A DNA stretch of 64,000 nucleotides from Sipunculus nudus (taxonomy: Eukaryota > Annelida > Sipuncula > Golfingiida > Sipunculidae), in NCBI GenBank assembly GCA_026874595.1, contig CM049313.1, positions 24,672,008 to 24,736,007 of the forward strand, given 5' to 3'. Below, in pieces: positions 33,093-46,610 of this stretch. The notes below the pieces were generated by a model. The model was not told the DNA's origin. It saw nothing but the letters and a program-made list of their open reading frames with translations, and searched no databases. Positions within the stretch are counted from its first letter, which is position 1, and every line of letters starts with the position of its first letter. The position numbers and the translations under genes are program-made.

Positions 33093-35644
33093 TCAGTTGC
33101 GTATATCTGTTTTTCTGTTTAATTGTCCGTCTGTCTTCACTCTACAGGCCACAATTTTGAAGCAGTCCCCTTCGAACTTACACATTTGATTGACAACTAA
33201 GAGTCCCAGAGGCTTATTATTTTTGGTCAAAGGGAAAGATCAAAGAACAACTGTGAAATTTTATTTCCGTCATAAAATTCGTCAATATCGGCCTAAATAT
33301 ACTACATAAATCATAATCCACATAAACTATTGCTCAATTTATTTCTCTATGCTAACTCCATGCGATGTCTGGTCAATTTTCATCTCAGATGTGTCAGTGT
33401 GTCAGTTTGTTAGTCTGTTTTTCAGTTGCTGTCAATTTCGCCTTCCCTATTGAACTTTCATGTGACAATTGGCTTTCCACAGGCCAGATTTTTTTAACAA
33501 TCGCTTTGAATTGTAAACTATTAATAGAACGTAAATTCTCATGTGTTTAAGTGTTAATAGGTCAAAGGTCAAGTTCTTAAAAAAACACATCTTCGTCAAA
33601 TTGTATCGTAGCAGCATAAATTTAGCTAATTTTACTCGCCATCCCATGGCCATTCTTCTTAAGTGTAGCTGTCTCAATCTGCTCTTCCGATTACTCATTT
33701 TGAGGAAATTCATGATATTCCAAAATACAGGGTCTTATTTTTACTAACTGGGTCTAGTTTTTTTGCTTCTGGCAGCAATAGATCAGTTTTACTTCACATT
33801 ATACCAGATCTCGCGAAATATCCCGTTTCCCGTCGTTATTCCACGGTTTTCGCTCTACAGATCACAATCCTCAAGCAATCGCTCTGAAAGTTATTAAGTT
33901 GACAAAACAAAACTTCTACAAATCTTATTGCTTTTAGTGGAGATAAATGTAAGTTCAAGGTCAACCCCCTCCCCCCCCCCCCAAAAAAAAAATTATATCT
34001 TGCTCATAACGTCGTCAAATATTGTCCTATCCGCACACACTTAAAGCTAATTTTATTTGTCTAAGCATTGCCCATTTTAAAGACTGGTCACCTGTCGACC
34101 AGGTTCTGTCAGTCTTTCAGCTTGTCTGTCTGTTCTACTGTTGTTGTCAATTTCATCTGCTTGCTTGTTCTTTGGTCCGTAATTCTGCAGTCCACATTGT
34201 TTGAGCAATGCTACTGAGGCATACACTTAAAAGAAAACCAGGAAATATGTTCTGTCTGTCTGTATTATTTCAATTTCCGACAAACGCCTGACCTTGGGAC
34301 GTCTAGTCTTATTTTTTACGCATTCTTCTTTGTAGTTCACTTATGACACCAATGGTGTCAATTACTAAGTTGTGTGTCACTCTGGTTTCCTGAAACCTGG
34401 TATACTAATTGATAAGACTAGTAATATCAGTTCCCGAAGACTGTAGGTGCCATCTGAGGGTTTCTATTTTTTATCATTCATGATTTGTTCTATTTAATAT
34501 ATAGTACAATAACAGCAATAGTATCATTTCCTCAGCTGTGGTTTCATAGCGTCCTGAAACCTAATATATTCATTAACCATGATTACTAGTATTAACAGTT
34601 CCTACATATAATTGGTGCCACCCGTATTTTTCTCACACATTTTACCTCTTTGAGACATAGAGACCATTTGATTTAGTCCCAAGCCAGAATATAAGTATAA
34701 ATTATAATTCGACACATTGCAGATGGTATATCATATATATATTCATTCCGTCATTTGCTGTTTTAACATTACAAATTTTTAGTATATGTACTTGATAATA
34801 ATCTTTGTACGAATCACATTAGAAATGTAAATCAACTCCGGGTAGCTGCGTCTCTACTGCCCATTTAAACTATCCTTACATACAACTAGAATGCACTCAA
34901 AGACTTACAGCAGTAAACACTTGTATAAAAAGCCTTCCCAAAAATGTAAGCTACGTATATCTCACCAATCCACGTTACACGGTTTTTTTATTGAACGCAT
35001 TAGATGCTATTGAACAGATGTCTCCCTGCATGAGTAGCCATATTTGTCTTAGCTGGTCGTATATTTTATATTTTTTACATGACATAATAATCCAAACAGC
35101 AGCTGTTAACTAAAGATGTTTTGCATGTGACCAATGACCTTAACCACAAACCACACTAAAGGGAGTATGACATGTTGTATAATGTATGCTGATTTCTTAT
35201 ATTTAAAAATAATTCTGTTTCTTTAGTTATGTATAAGGTAGATGTTTATTTACCCTACAGAAAATTAGGCCCTTAAATCTATCTTTCTAACATAACTTAT
35301 ATCATTTTCTCCTCATATTGTATCCAAGATTAAATCTTTTATTGCAAAAACAGATGAACATGAGGTATCTTCCTTGACTCATTGCCAATCTTGCCACAAA
35401 GGTTCAGCCAAATGCTTGGAAAATGTTCGGAGGTACGGCTCAGACACGAACACAAGCACATTTTGCCAAAGCAAACGAAGGTTAAACAATAGACAAGCTG
35501 AGTCAATAAAGGATGACGATCTGCCTGTCCTGCTGGATCTCACAGTGTATAATATAATAATGTATAGCATTATGGAAAGATTATGTGTTTCGCTCCTGAT
35601 GTGGTTGCACAAGCTTGTTTGGTTGCGTGATATGAAATCCTAAC
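33093..35644. other. No gene recognised
   Basis: AT-rich sequence with a C run and A run near 33967-33990. Short open frames show no recognisable domain. Confidence 0.5.
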
Positions 35645-35880
35645 CTGGGGCTTGGACAGTCGAGGGGTAAAACGCTCGGCTCTCCGCTGGCGACCGTAGT
35701 TCGATCCCCGGTGTGGCTATGAGAGTGGGTTGTAGTTGCCCGTCAAGGCCGGTGGTTTTCTCCGGGTTCTCCGATTTCCTCCACCCATAGGCTACCGAAC
35801 GCCATCATCGGAGCCATGGACAGTGCAATGATTAATTATAATAGCTATTTGTACAATCCATGTAAAATAAATAAGTTTAT
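35645..35880 (+). repeat. tRNA-derived SINE family 1, most complete copy
   Basis: A-box-like region in gaggggtaaaacgctcgg, B-box gttcgatcccc, the core ggccggtggttttctccggg, a unique 3' segment, and an A-rich tail (aaaataaataag). About 230 bp. Confidence 0.75.
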
Positions 35881-37229
35881 ATTATAAACAGTTGTAAACG
35901 ACATCTTCTTCAAACTGTTACCTATTACACCCCAGGCGCCAAATCTGCATTCTACGGAATGCAAGCCTCCGTCGCGTGGGGGAGGGGAAGGGGGTCATGG
36001 TGCAGGATCCTGCAGTTTGCAGTCACTTATTTGGCCCATATTCCGTCGGTCATCCGTGCATAGGTGACTTGTACATTTGTGAATATTTCGTGAGGACGGA
36101 ATCTTGTTCTGGGCCCACACCAAAATCGTATCGGTTCTGAATTGACTAGCCCATTCCCGAAATGCCCTTAAAATTTCATGAGATTCCTTTTATGATTGCG
36201 TGAGTTATGTTGTGAACAATCACATACACATGAACGGGGATGAAGGCATACCCTTCTGGCGGAGACAACTATAAAGCAGCACGTTCAAAGAAGGTGATAT
36301 AAAGTCACAAATACACGGGTTGTTTCCTCCGGACGTCGAAGTATCTACTTGACCTGAAATGTAAGGCCCAATGTATCCTCTCTATAAAAGCAACACAAAA
36401 TACGTGATTTGTGTGGGTTAAACAAATTAAAAAAAAAAAAAGAAACAGTAATAATTTTCTTCCTCATGGCCAGGTATATATTTGGCTTGCAGGCGAAAAT
36501 TAATGTATACTCTTACAACATATAAATGGGGGCGAGTGCGGTAATACTTTCACATTAAAATGGTGCTGAAGGGGTGAAAAAGTTTAAATACCAGAATTTC
36601 CTTCCTCATTGTGGAGGTCCATGTAGTGCGTGCAGGTGTACTATTAAATGAACGTATCCCCTTCAATTATAAGTGAGAGAAGGTTTATATCAGACATATC
36701 CTGTTAACTGTAATTCATTCAGAAGGTTAAGGATGGGATCTGTTTTAGCTTTGAGGGAGGGGGCGGGGGTATTAAATACTTTTTTCTATAAGTAATCGTC
36801 TCACATCCTGACAAAAAAAAATCCTGATGAAAAACTCATACAGAAGTATGTTGGTTTTCTACTCGCTTGCTGGACGGGCATCTGTTGGTTGCGCCATAAC
36901 CTCCGAGCTTGGTATTGGCTGATTTGGACAAGGCACTCATTTCAAATGATTGGCCAACTCTTTTGTTTTATAAAGGGTCCCTTTTTCTTTAACCTCATTT
37001 ACTGTGTAGACTGTTGGGTATTAAAATCTCGATCTTGTTAACAGTTCTTGCCCCTCCCCCGGGCACTCCGACCTCTTCCCCATTATGTTATAGCGTTTTA
37101 TGGGGTAGATAAACAGGTTATATTTTATGACATGTAAATATACCTTATTCCTGTGCTTCTTCGAATGTTAATCTCTTAATCACATAAAAGGATACAATAT
37201 GTTATCCGTCTGACTGTCTGGTTGCTCAA
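35881..37229. other. No gene recognised; diverged repeat fragments
   Basis: Part (about 36040-36270) is a minus-strand copy of the repeat family seen at 50340-50645 and 52190-52450 (cctccgcc...ggtatgc type). The rest is unassigned. Confidence 0.4.
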
Positions 37230-38030
37230 AATCATACTTTTGGCCGGTAGGTCACATAATATAAGTCAACATGACCGAATGTCAGGCTTCCTAGGAGACT
37301 TGCCTAGAACCTTCCATGATGTCACGTTAGAAGATTCTAGGCCTAACATATAATATTTGTGCCCACCTGACATTCACTGTACACATTTGACATCTCTTTT
37401 TAGGTCGCAAAATATAAGCCACCTTGACTTAAGGTTTCTAAGGAGACTTGCCCAGGACCTCCCTGAAAGTTACATTCAAAGGTTCTAGGCCTAATGGATA
37501 CAATTTGTGCCCCATCCGGCTGTCTGGGTGCTCATATGACATATTTTCCCATAGGATTTCATTGTTACAAGGACATTTGCCAAGGACCTCCATGCATGTT
37601 ACGTTAGAAAATTCTGGACAAAACAAATGGTATGGTTCTGAGGCACCTCCTTTGTTATGTAGTGCCTTTACCTGTTAAACAAAAAAAATAGTTTTTGTCA
37701 TGCTTTTTCCTGATCATGTGACATTTTTATGAAACATACAAAAAGGTTAAAAAATTCCCACCCCCGCACTAATTTCTGAAAAAAGTGCCTGGGAACCATA
37801 CCTTGCTTTTTGGCCTAATGGATGCAATTTGTGCAACGTCTGACTGCCTTGGTGCTAAAAATCAATATTCGGCGCATAGGTCGCAGAATATAGGTAACCA
37901 TGACCTAATTTCAGGTTTCCAAGGAGATTTGAGTAGGACCTCCCTGGATATACAGTTAGAAGTTTCTAAGTCACAATTTGTGCCCTGTTAACAGACGGAC
38001 GGCTAGGCGGACGCCAGAGAAATGGTGATA
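37230..38030 (+). repeat. 155-bp satellite-like block 1 (diverged)
   Basis: About three diverged monomers (around 37257, 37410, 37560), an interruption, then a terminal part (37860-38030) ending gttaacagacggacgg and a stretch with ctatagcccagatga. The AGGTCAnnnTGACCT motif is degraded here. Confidence 0.7.
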
Positions 38031-38120
38031 GCTATAGCCCAGATGAATTACAGTTGAGTTAAAAATCATTTCTTTCAAAATATTCCTAAATATGTGTTGT
38101 TATAGGTGCTCTTTTTATTG

Positions 38121-38815
38121 TGTGACACGGGCGTAATTCCTGTTGTGGCACTCGTGTCTGGCCGCGTGTTACATTCTATGTTTAATCCGTACTGGTTGAA
38201 CTTTTGTTGTTATGCTGGCTTGGGGCGAGAACACGTGTACACCATGGTGTGTAGAGGCACGGCGATATCTTTCTAGAGAATTCCAGAAACGCGTGTTTTA
38301 CTGTGTTGTGCAAGATCTAATAGACTGTTCGAGAAGTGGAAAATTCCCGGCTTGAGGTGTGAAGGTATATAAAAGGGCTGTGTTTTAGAACGGAGGGGAC
38401 AGAGAGCAGAGAAGATTCCAGCGGACGCAGGAGCGTGTGTCAGATTTTAGGACCTTATCGGACTAATGCGGCAATTATAGATTTTCAAAGATTTTCTCCT
38501 GGATTTTATGCATTTTGACTTCAGTTTACTTTCTGGGTTGATACAAGAGCTTTACACTGGACTGTCATCCTCCGAGAGTTTACATTTAAAGGACTTATCG
38601 TTGTGATGGTGTTGGTATCTAAGTACTGTGCACATTATTTTTCTATGTGATTGTATTGACTTGTTGCTATACCGCTGTTTAACTGTATAATTGTATTGAT
38701 TTAGTGTATTGTATTGTTAGGGTTGTTTTAAGAATAAATTATAGTTATTTGTTAACAAAAAAACTCTGACCTCCTTATTCATTCCCCTAGACATTTCACG
38801 CTGCCAAGTGTTACA
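38121..38815 (+). mobile_element. Probable solo LTR
   Basis: About 695 bp bounded by TGTGACAC and GTGTTACA, an imperfect short inverted repeat of the TG...CA type. Inside are a TATA box (TATATAAAA, about 38366-38374) and an AATAAA signal (38733-38738), as expected for U3-R-U5. No target-site duplication was found, so the ends are tentative. It is unlike the LTRs of the tandem array. Confidence 0.45.
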
Positions 38816-39329
38816 GAATCTGATTTGTTTTTATCTCCATTACAAAATTTGTGTTCATCACGCATACGTGATCTGATATATTAGGTTCCGTAACAGTGTG
38901 TGTGTATGTGTAAACCAGCTGATAAAACCAAGTAAACAGCGCTTGTGGTCGGGGTTGGGGTGTATTAAATGAGATGTGGAATGTTCATTTTGGACTAAAT
39001 ATAGAGTATTAATCAACAACATCCTTGACAAATATAACCAAAAGGCGGTGTTCGTCCGTGAAACATATTTTATATATTGATATGCCTGGTGATCTATTTT
39101 GCAGTGTAATATCCGTGACGCGGTATTGTAAATATAAACAAAAACTTATGCACGTGCTTCCTTGGATAGTTTACCTGATACAACTGTTTCCAGTTGTAGA
39201 AGATGTAAATTGTTGAAAATGTAAAAGCAAGGTGCATGATAGTGCAGCGACACTTGTTGTGGTCATTTCAAATTCATGCAAAAGGAATACCTGGTTGAAT
39301 TGGATTATCGTCCCCCGCTCCGCGGATGC
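38816..39329. other. No gene recognised
   Basis: AT-rich sequence with a GT run. No identifiable coding region or repeat. Confidence 0.5.
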
Positions 39330-39354
39330 GGTGGATATTGATTTGGGGTTTTCT

Positions 39355-39385
<31 letters not shown>

Positions 39386-39705
39386 CGTCAGGTTTGTTCG
39401 TTTTCGTGCGATAACTTTCCTAAATATTATCCGATTTCATTCAAATTTGGGTCAGTGATTGCTCTCATGCATACCTTGGTTGGGATTGGTTTTGGAGTGT
39501 CTGGCCTCTGTCTGTCTGTCTGTCTGTCTGTCACTTTGTCTATCTTTCTGTCAGGTTTTCGTTTCCCTGCAATAACTTTCTTAAATATTATCCGATTTCA
39601 TTCAAATTTTCATCAGTGATTGCTCTCATCCTTACCTTGGTTGGAATTTGTTGTGAAGTTTCCAGTTTCTGTCTGTCTGTCACTCTGTCTGTCCGTCCGT
39701 TATCA
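39330..39705 (+). repeat. 162-bp tandem repeats with CTGT runs
   Basis: Two to three diverged copies, each pairing a (CTGT)n/(CCGT)n run with a conserved segment (cctaaatattatccgatttc at 39419 and a variant about 162 bp later). Open frames here are repeat translation. Confidence 0.8.
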
Positions 39706-41066
39706 AACATGAAAAACAACAAGAGCCAAAAGCGGAGGACATTAATTCCACAAATTTGCTTGTTGACGATTTATGTTGGGTCTGTGACTGGGTCGAATGT
39801 CAGGGAAAACATGCTTAAATCCCTGACAGACAGCAGGGGTTATCAAGTTTACCGTATGCATACTTAAAACCAATTATTGGCGGAAGTAAAATTTAGGACA
39901 TTACTCTCGCGGGCAGAGAGTTTCTCATTAACACTGATACTTCACATATCACATTGTCAGCCATCCTGAGTATCCTAAGCCCAGGAAGATTCGAGAAACA
40001 CTGGTGTTTTCGGGGGGGGGGGGGTCGATACACACCAGGATATTTCATTTGATTCCATTTTGGTATTATACAATTCCTGTGCCTAAATGAATATATAAAC
40101 ATTTATCAGTCTCCCGTTATATGCAATAAATCGAAAGCCTGCGACTGTAATAAAATGTTTCCGCCATCTCCAAACCTCCAACCAGATTTGTTGTCGATTT
40201 TTTGTCGATTCACTATATTGGGACAAAGAAATATGAACCCGTTTATGAATGGTCATAAAAACCTTGAGATTTTAATGGCATGGTTTAAAGCATTTAACCA
40301 GTTGATATAAAGGCGGGTAGTTTTTGAATGTATATATATATATGTATATATATAAAACATTAAGGTTCAATACATCACAGTGAAAGTGCTCTTATATTAT
40401 ACTATGTGTATATACTTACATTGATTTCATAATGTTCTACAGTACTGTTTCGTGAGTTCAGCTTACCAGCCGGCCCACTCCTCAGGTAGAAACTGATATA
40501 TATAGTTAGTTAGTTCCGACAAGAATCAGGATCCAGCTCGGTAAAATATCTTGTCTTGATTCAAATAGACCTTTCCCAACTCGTATGCACCACGCGGTGA
40601 ATGACACAAGAGTAATTGGGTCAGTTAAAATGTCAAAAACTCACATTTACATATATTTAAAATAATTCATGGAAATATTCTACCTTAAATCATTTAGCTA
40701 GCCATTAAAAATTTTTATATATAAATGTGAATAACTTGGCTACCAGAAAATTAAACTCAATAAAAGATAATAAAAATCGGTTATGAGAAAATCCATAATT
40801 TAAAAAGCACAGACACCTGATTGCATAGTGTGATTAGTAATACATCCTAGTAGACCAAAATAGCATCTCTGCCCTTATAAGCACCTCTCAGTAAGCTGTT
40901 AATTAATGTATACATGCACAATGATCACGGTTAAACAAGTTACAAGTTAATTAAAAATGATCGTCATCAATAATGCATAATTTTCTTAACCTGTCTTAGC
41001 TGTATATCAACTAGTTGTCAAGGCGTCTTGCCATTAGTATTAATAAAATAATATCTCAGTATCAAA
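39706..41066. other. No gene recognised
   Basis: AT-rich intergenic sequence with a G run (40012-40024) and TA/ATGTATA runs near 40330-40360. No coding sequence was recognised. Confidence 0.5.
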
Positions 41067-41073
41067 CCTTTAA

Positions 41074-41532
41074 AGGTACCAGTTCACCTGCCTTTTGAAA
41101 AAGAATATATGTGATTTCTGGCTAAATCTGTGAATACATGATGATTTAAGGGTAATTTTGGCTATGAAAAAATTCTAATAATGCCTCCGTAAAAGATGTA
41201 TGAAATTCTTTGTCCACAACATGTTTGAAAACACTGCTATGTTGACAAACTATATAAACATATGTAAAGTAGTAAGTTGCATATATGCTGAGGTAAAAAG
41301 GTCACTTGTTGCAAAAAGCCATTTGCAAAGCTCTGGCTAATCTGAATTGCTGCCAGATGTCTTTGATGAATTTGTTTTATTTTGGTTGGCCCCCCAACAT
41401 ATTATAAACTGATTGATATATACAGAACAAGCAGCTTGTGTGCAGTGAAATCTACATTTTCTGGCTTATATTTATGAAAGCTCCAAGAGAGTTCCTTTTA
41501 TATATAAAGGTCAGATAGGTGATAGGTCCCCT
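41074..41532. mobile_element. MITE with TTAA flanks (piggyBac-like)
   Basis: About 459 bp flanked on both sides by TTAA (41070-41073 and 41533-41536). The termini are similar inverted sequences, AGGTACCAGTTCACCTGCC and the complement of GATAGGTGATAGGTCCCCT. No transposase frame. Terminal similarity is partial, so the family call is tentative. Confidence 0.45.
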
Positions 41533-41536
41533 TTAA

Positions 41537-42815
41537 TTGTGAAAATATTTGATCCACTACTCTTTCCCGTCAGCTATATGGTACATTTGTCTGCATCCTG
41601 TGCAAGCAGTCCAGGGGCTTAAACATTATCTTAGAAAGAGGGGGAGAGATGGTCAGCACTCTGGCACAGGAAAACAAGTGTGCCGGGTGTACAAGTAGAC
41701 TTTATACATGACTCTCGCATGCAGAAATTTAGGGAAGAAAACGGAAAAATCCGGTTCTGTTCTGCCTTGTTAGGGTATGTTATTCCATTCACCAAATTTT
41801 TAGGACGAAAAAGAAGGGACACGATCCAAAAGTGTCCTCTCTAAATCCTCCCCTGCAGTCTGTGCAAAACCTAGCTATTACATATTTTTTTTTACTACAC
41901 AGTCTACACGAACCTAAATTTTAAAGCTTAAATGTCGACATTCAACAACCGAACCTTACGCTGGTGTCTCAGGTACACATCCCTGTGCTGCTGTATACAC
42001 CTTCATAACTGGGCCTAGTTTTTTATAAAATTTAAATATTCACATTCAATTGGGCTTTCCGAACCAGTGTACCCTGTCCCTCGAGAAAATCGGTTGAGAT
42101 TTGGTTTCGTAATAATGAAACACAAATAAACAATATTCATATCAACGTGGATGAAGCACACCACCTCTTTTCCGATGGCAATAAGCTTTATTGTATACTA
42201 GCTGATTAACCAGGTATACCGGGCTTTTTGCCGGGGTTGGGGATATGTATTAATTGAGACGATTGTTGGGTCCTTTTTATTCAAGAATAAATGAAAATAT
42301 AGATTTTCATTGGTTTGGCACGACTGAATAACTCACGCACCTCTATGAGGCACAACACTTCTATGAACAATAAACGTTTTTATGTCCAGCTGTTTGTATC
42401 CTAATTTTGCCAGTTATTTTTATCTGAATCTTACATCTCCATAACATGAATCCTAAACATCATACCGTCCATTTACACGTATAACCTCGTCGAGACACTG
42501 CGTGAGTGATATTCCGGTCGCTTCAAAACACCGATATGTTGACCTTGAAGACCTGGTCAGTGGCAGTGTTTACATTATTTTGCGAACAAGAATGGGCCGC
42601 GGGGGCAGTCCAGTTTTCGATGATCTTTGACTTGTAACTATTTTTGGACGTTTAAAGTACAGGTTAATGTGAGTAAGACATTAATTCAACCTAGCTTAAC
42701 TTAACCTCTAATTTAATTGGAATAGGAAGATATGAAAGATGAATTAAATGTACGTTTTAAGGCAAGGAAGATTTTCCCGAAGAAAATAACGAAAATACGC
42801 ATACCTCGTTGGTAG
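41537..42815. other. No gene recognised
   Basis: AT-rich sequence with a possible old repeat starting tactagctg near 42197 (compare 57560). No supported coding region. Confidence 0.4.
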
Positions 42816-43000
42816 CAGAAGCGGACCCACGGGGAGTCCATAGTGCCCGTCCCCCTTTTCAGCTAAAATCTTTTTTAATCGTAAGAGACCAATTTTAAGG
42901 CCTGGAACTTTGCCCTCACCCCACTCCAATCCTTTTCCGGAAATGGGGTCCTTGTTTTGTCTTTACTCCTCCTGGGTTGAACCCCTCCTTTTCGTAGAGC
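42816..43000 (+). mobile_element. Diverged MITE fragment (CAGAAGCGGA type)
   Basis: Starts CAGAAGCGGACCC and contains tcctcctgggttgaaccc, both shared with the more complete element at 57085-57284. The far end is not clear. Confidence 0.5.
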
Positions 43001-43734
43001 GAGCCAGATTCATGTGTTTTTCAAATTTACTGACCACACACGTGGGTCAGAGCCTTTGTCAAATGTCAGCGCAAACATGCACAAATCCGTCACTGAAAGC
43101 AAGGTTATTCGTATGCAAGGAAGCCCTTAAATCGTTTTAATTCTTGGCTTGAGTTGACCACAAAGAAAATCCGGTCTTTGCCGAAGGCAGTTCGGCTGTT
43201 TTTTTGGTGATAGCCTCCGCTCATATCAGAAAACTCGCAAAAATCACTCAATATGATATGTTCATTAAAAATATTTATTCTAATATCGGCTATGTCACTG
43301 AGGGAACAATAACCTTTAAAATGAGGTATTGCAAAGTATCATACGCAACGCGGTTTCAGAGAACATTGTGAACACAGGTGGACCGAATTCCTTTTATAAG
43401 TATTAGATTCCTTCTTCTCCAAGGATCACAAGCACCAGTATATATGAGGCCCTTGTTCAACTCCACTGCTGGTGACACACGGATAGAATATTTAATCCTA
43501 TCAAGGCCCACCCACTGTTTATACTTGATTTCAGCTGGAATGAATTATAATGGGTTTCAATGACCTAGACTTGACAGAGGAAATTAAACAAGAGCGAGCA
43601 AGTAGATTCACATTACACATCGAGTAGTGTTGCTTAGGAAACATACAATAATATATTTGTACGCACGGGGCTGGGCTGAGGATAACAAGTTACAAAGGTC
43701 AAGGTGGTTTGTATATATTCTGATATCATCGACT
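43001..43734. other. No gene recognised
   Basis: No supported coding region or repeat was seen. Confidence 0.5.
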
Positions 43735-43742
43735 GTTAGTCC

Positions 43743-44470
43743 CACAGGCACTCGTTTCCAGCACTAAAATGGCCTAGAAACCGTAGACACATTGAGTATG
43801 GGCGATATACCCATTATAAAAGAACAAGGTAATGAACTCCACCGCTACGCAGGCAAGACAACTTTTTTTTCACAAGTTCGAATTCCGAAGAAATATCCGC
43901 TTCACAAGCATGATCGCGCTCCTTTTTGTTGAAAACTTCTTTATTTACAAGATTAAACTTCCAAAAATAAAAGTTCTCTACACTAACCCCGAATTCCAGC
44001 ACGTTTATTCCAGCTGCGACACCGTCTTTTGTCATGTATACATTTACTAGTTGCGGAAGTTGACGTCATCCCGGGCTTAATGTATGTTATACATTACATT
44101 ATACATATACATATACATTAATGGTTATAGAACAGACGTTAATGTGTACAAAACAAGTGACATAATGGTCCTGGTTGTGTTTGCATCCCATGCTCACTGA
44201 TTTTCAACTTCATTGACAATTTGACAGTTGTTTGAATAGTGCGCCTTAAAGAGATGTAGAAAACGACTGGTACAATGCAGCCAATCACAGACGCCAGCTC
44301 AGGGGGAAATCCATTCAGCCTGGGGTGACGTCAAAACAAAAAGAAAAAAAGTTGTCATTCCCGCATAACGGTGGAGTTCATTACCTTTTTCTTTTAAAAT
44401 GGGTATATCGCCCATACTCAATGTGTCTACGGTTTCTAGGCCATTTTAGTGCTGGAAACGAGTGCCTGTG
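43743..44470. mobile_element. hAT-like MITE with long inverted repeats
   Basis: 728 bp flanked by a perfect 8-bp target-site duplication GTTAGTCC (43735-43742 and 44471-44478). The terminal inverted repeats are about 125-130 bp long, start CACAGGCACTCG, and differ at only a few positions. The 8-bp duplication and CA...TG ends fit the hAT superfamily. The interior of about 470 bp encodes no transposase, so it is non-autonomous. Confidence 0.85.
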
Positions 44471-44478
44471 GTTAGTCC

Positions 44479-44747
44479 CGCCCGACTTTACACTTTGTCT
44501 CTCTGGTCTCTTTTTGCAGCCTTTCTTTGCTCCCTTGGGAGCATATAGCCAAAGCAGCCGAAATAGACGCGATAACTCCCGAACGCAATGAATATAAAAA
44601 TTCACTTTGCAAACAATTCTTGTCATAAATTATAAGAATTTGACTCCTGGACCAATGAAATTTGAGAAACAAGTTCCAGTTATACACATCTTTCTACAAT
44701 TCAACTACCAACAACTAATATGCAGTATTTAAAAAATTATTTACCCC

Positions 44748-44841
<94 letters not shown>

Positions 44842-46289
44842 TAGCTTTCAAGAATGTCCAATCGTACGTGCTTATTTCTGACTTTAGGACAGAGGGGATC
44901 TAAGCTTGCTCTTGTAGTAATGACTAACGAATGCGAATCACCATAAAACACCAGCCTTTTGGGTAACCACTGCGCTGAAACTGATCCTTACATTTAACTT
45001 AATCAAATAATTATATGACATGTATTTGTATATATATATAAGGAATTCTGCCCTTAATGGTGCCTTGTTTTAACCGGTTCAGCGTCTTTTAACTCATCTT
45101 ATTTAAAAGATTACGAGCCTGCAGAATTGTTAACTTATGATCCTTGAACGGGATCGATTCATTACCGCCATCTATCGGCAGATACGCAAGATACTGCTTG
45201 TCACGGAAGATAACGGGCAATTAAGACAACTTCTCATCAAATATTTTATTTGTATTTTTAATAGAAATTTACCGATTTCTTTCAGGTTCAGAGAGAGTCC
45301 TGTTCTTGACTGTGTGCATTCCACTTTGCCTTAAATCACCTGATGGTGAGCAACAGAAAATGTCAAGTTTTACGTATGTTATCCAACTTCCATCTACGAC
45401 ATCTTAGATCTTTCTCATGGTGTTTTAAATGTCTCGTCTGTTACTGTAGCAAATATTGTAGAGCTGCAGGCGCATCGGGTAGACACTGCAGCAGGATCGT
45501 ACTTATCCCCATGGTCATGTACAGTCAATTTCATTACAGTTGCTACACACTCTGTTGCAGTCACTGCTGCATTTGTGAAATTGGCCACATGAACACCGGA
45601 ATCTTCAGCGGTGTAACCCGGCCTGACTCAGGGTTTTTTAGCCTGTAATTAAGGTAGCGTGGAATCCAACATAGCATCCTGTACGTGTCTCTTGCAGTTT
45701 TTTTTCCACCTAAAAAGCTGCGGGCACTCTCCCTTGGAGAGTTCTGACACCCAGGAACAACTTTGATCTCACATCTGCAGACATCACATTTTTCATTCCT
45801 CACCTGTGACAAGGCGTTTACCACCACACTGGGCAAAACTACATTGGTTCTTATTCCACTGTCGTGCATCCCAGCATCAGAACATTTAATTAACAATAGC
45901 GCCAACTTTATCAATGATTTCAGGTTGCAACTGCCCATCACAGGCATACTCTCACTGATGCCCAGTTTTTCAAAGTCTAAAATATTTTGAATCTTTAAAG
46001 TAATCCTGCCATATAATATCCGGATCACCCAATGAGCTGCTTAAACATCATTTACATTCTAAGTTGGAACACTAATTTCAAGTGCGTCGCCTTATTTTTT
46101 CTAATGTACAGTAAGATGACACGTCAATAACCTTACAAGCGTTATCACAAGGAGGGGAGAAGCAGCAAGATGTATTGCTTGATAGGCTACATGTCTTTGA
46201 CCATTTTTACCTTCCCTTGACACCTTGGAAATAACTCTATGATGCATTTACCAACAGAGTCTTTGGTTGGTGGCAGGAAATTTGGGACC
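44479..46289. other. No identified gene; microsatellite and an unassigned open frame
   Basis: A compound (TA)n(GA)n microsatellite spans about 44750-44840. A minus-strand frame of 155 codons (45561-46028) holds a Cys pair cluster (CDVCRCEI) but matches nothing I know, and no convincing splice structure was found. It may be chance or a decayed mobile element. Confidence 0.35.
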
Positions 46290-46610
46290 AGTAACTTCCA
46301 GCATATTCTTGGAGCCGATTCTAGGTCTTATGGCTACAATTTTTGCCCCATCTAACTGTCTGAGTGCTCAAAATTATGTGTTAGGCCGAAAGGTTGCAAA
46401 ATATAGGTCACTATGACCTAACTTCTTGTTTCCAAGGAGATTTTCCTAGGACCTCCCAAAGTGTTTCGTTAGAAGTTTCTAGGCCAATCAGATACGATTT
46501 GTGCCCATATGACATTCAATGTGCATATTTGACGCCTTTGTCCTATGAGTCATAGAATATATGTCACTGTGACCTGTTTTCCTGTTTCCAAAGACACATG
46601 CCGAGAATAT
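46290..46610 (+). repeat. 155-bp satellite-like block 2
   Basis: About two monomers in the same orientation as the other blocks. The first holds a perfect AGGTCAnnnTGACCT (46405-46419); the second is degraded (near 46562). Confidence 0.75.

Noticed and set aside
39326-39867. Open frames rich in Ser-Val-Cys-Leu repeats
   Set aside because: Translation of (CTGT)n microsatellite within the 162-bp repeats.
45561-46028. 155-codon minus-strand frame as a host gene
   Set aside because: No known domain, no clear splice structure and no supporting neighbour; kept only as an unassigned frame.
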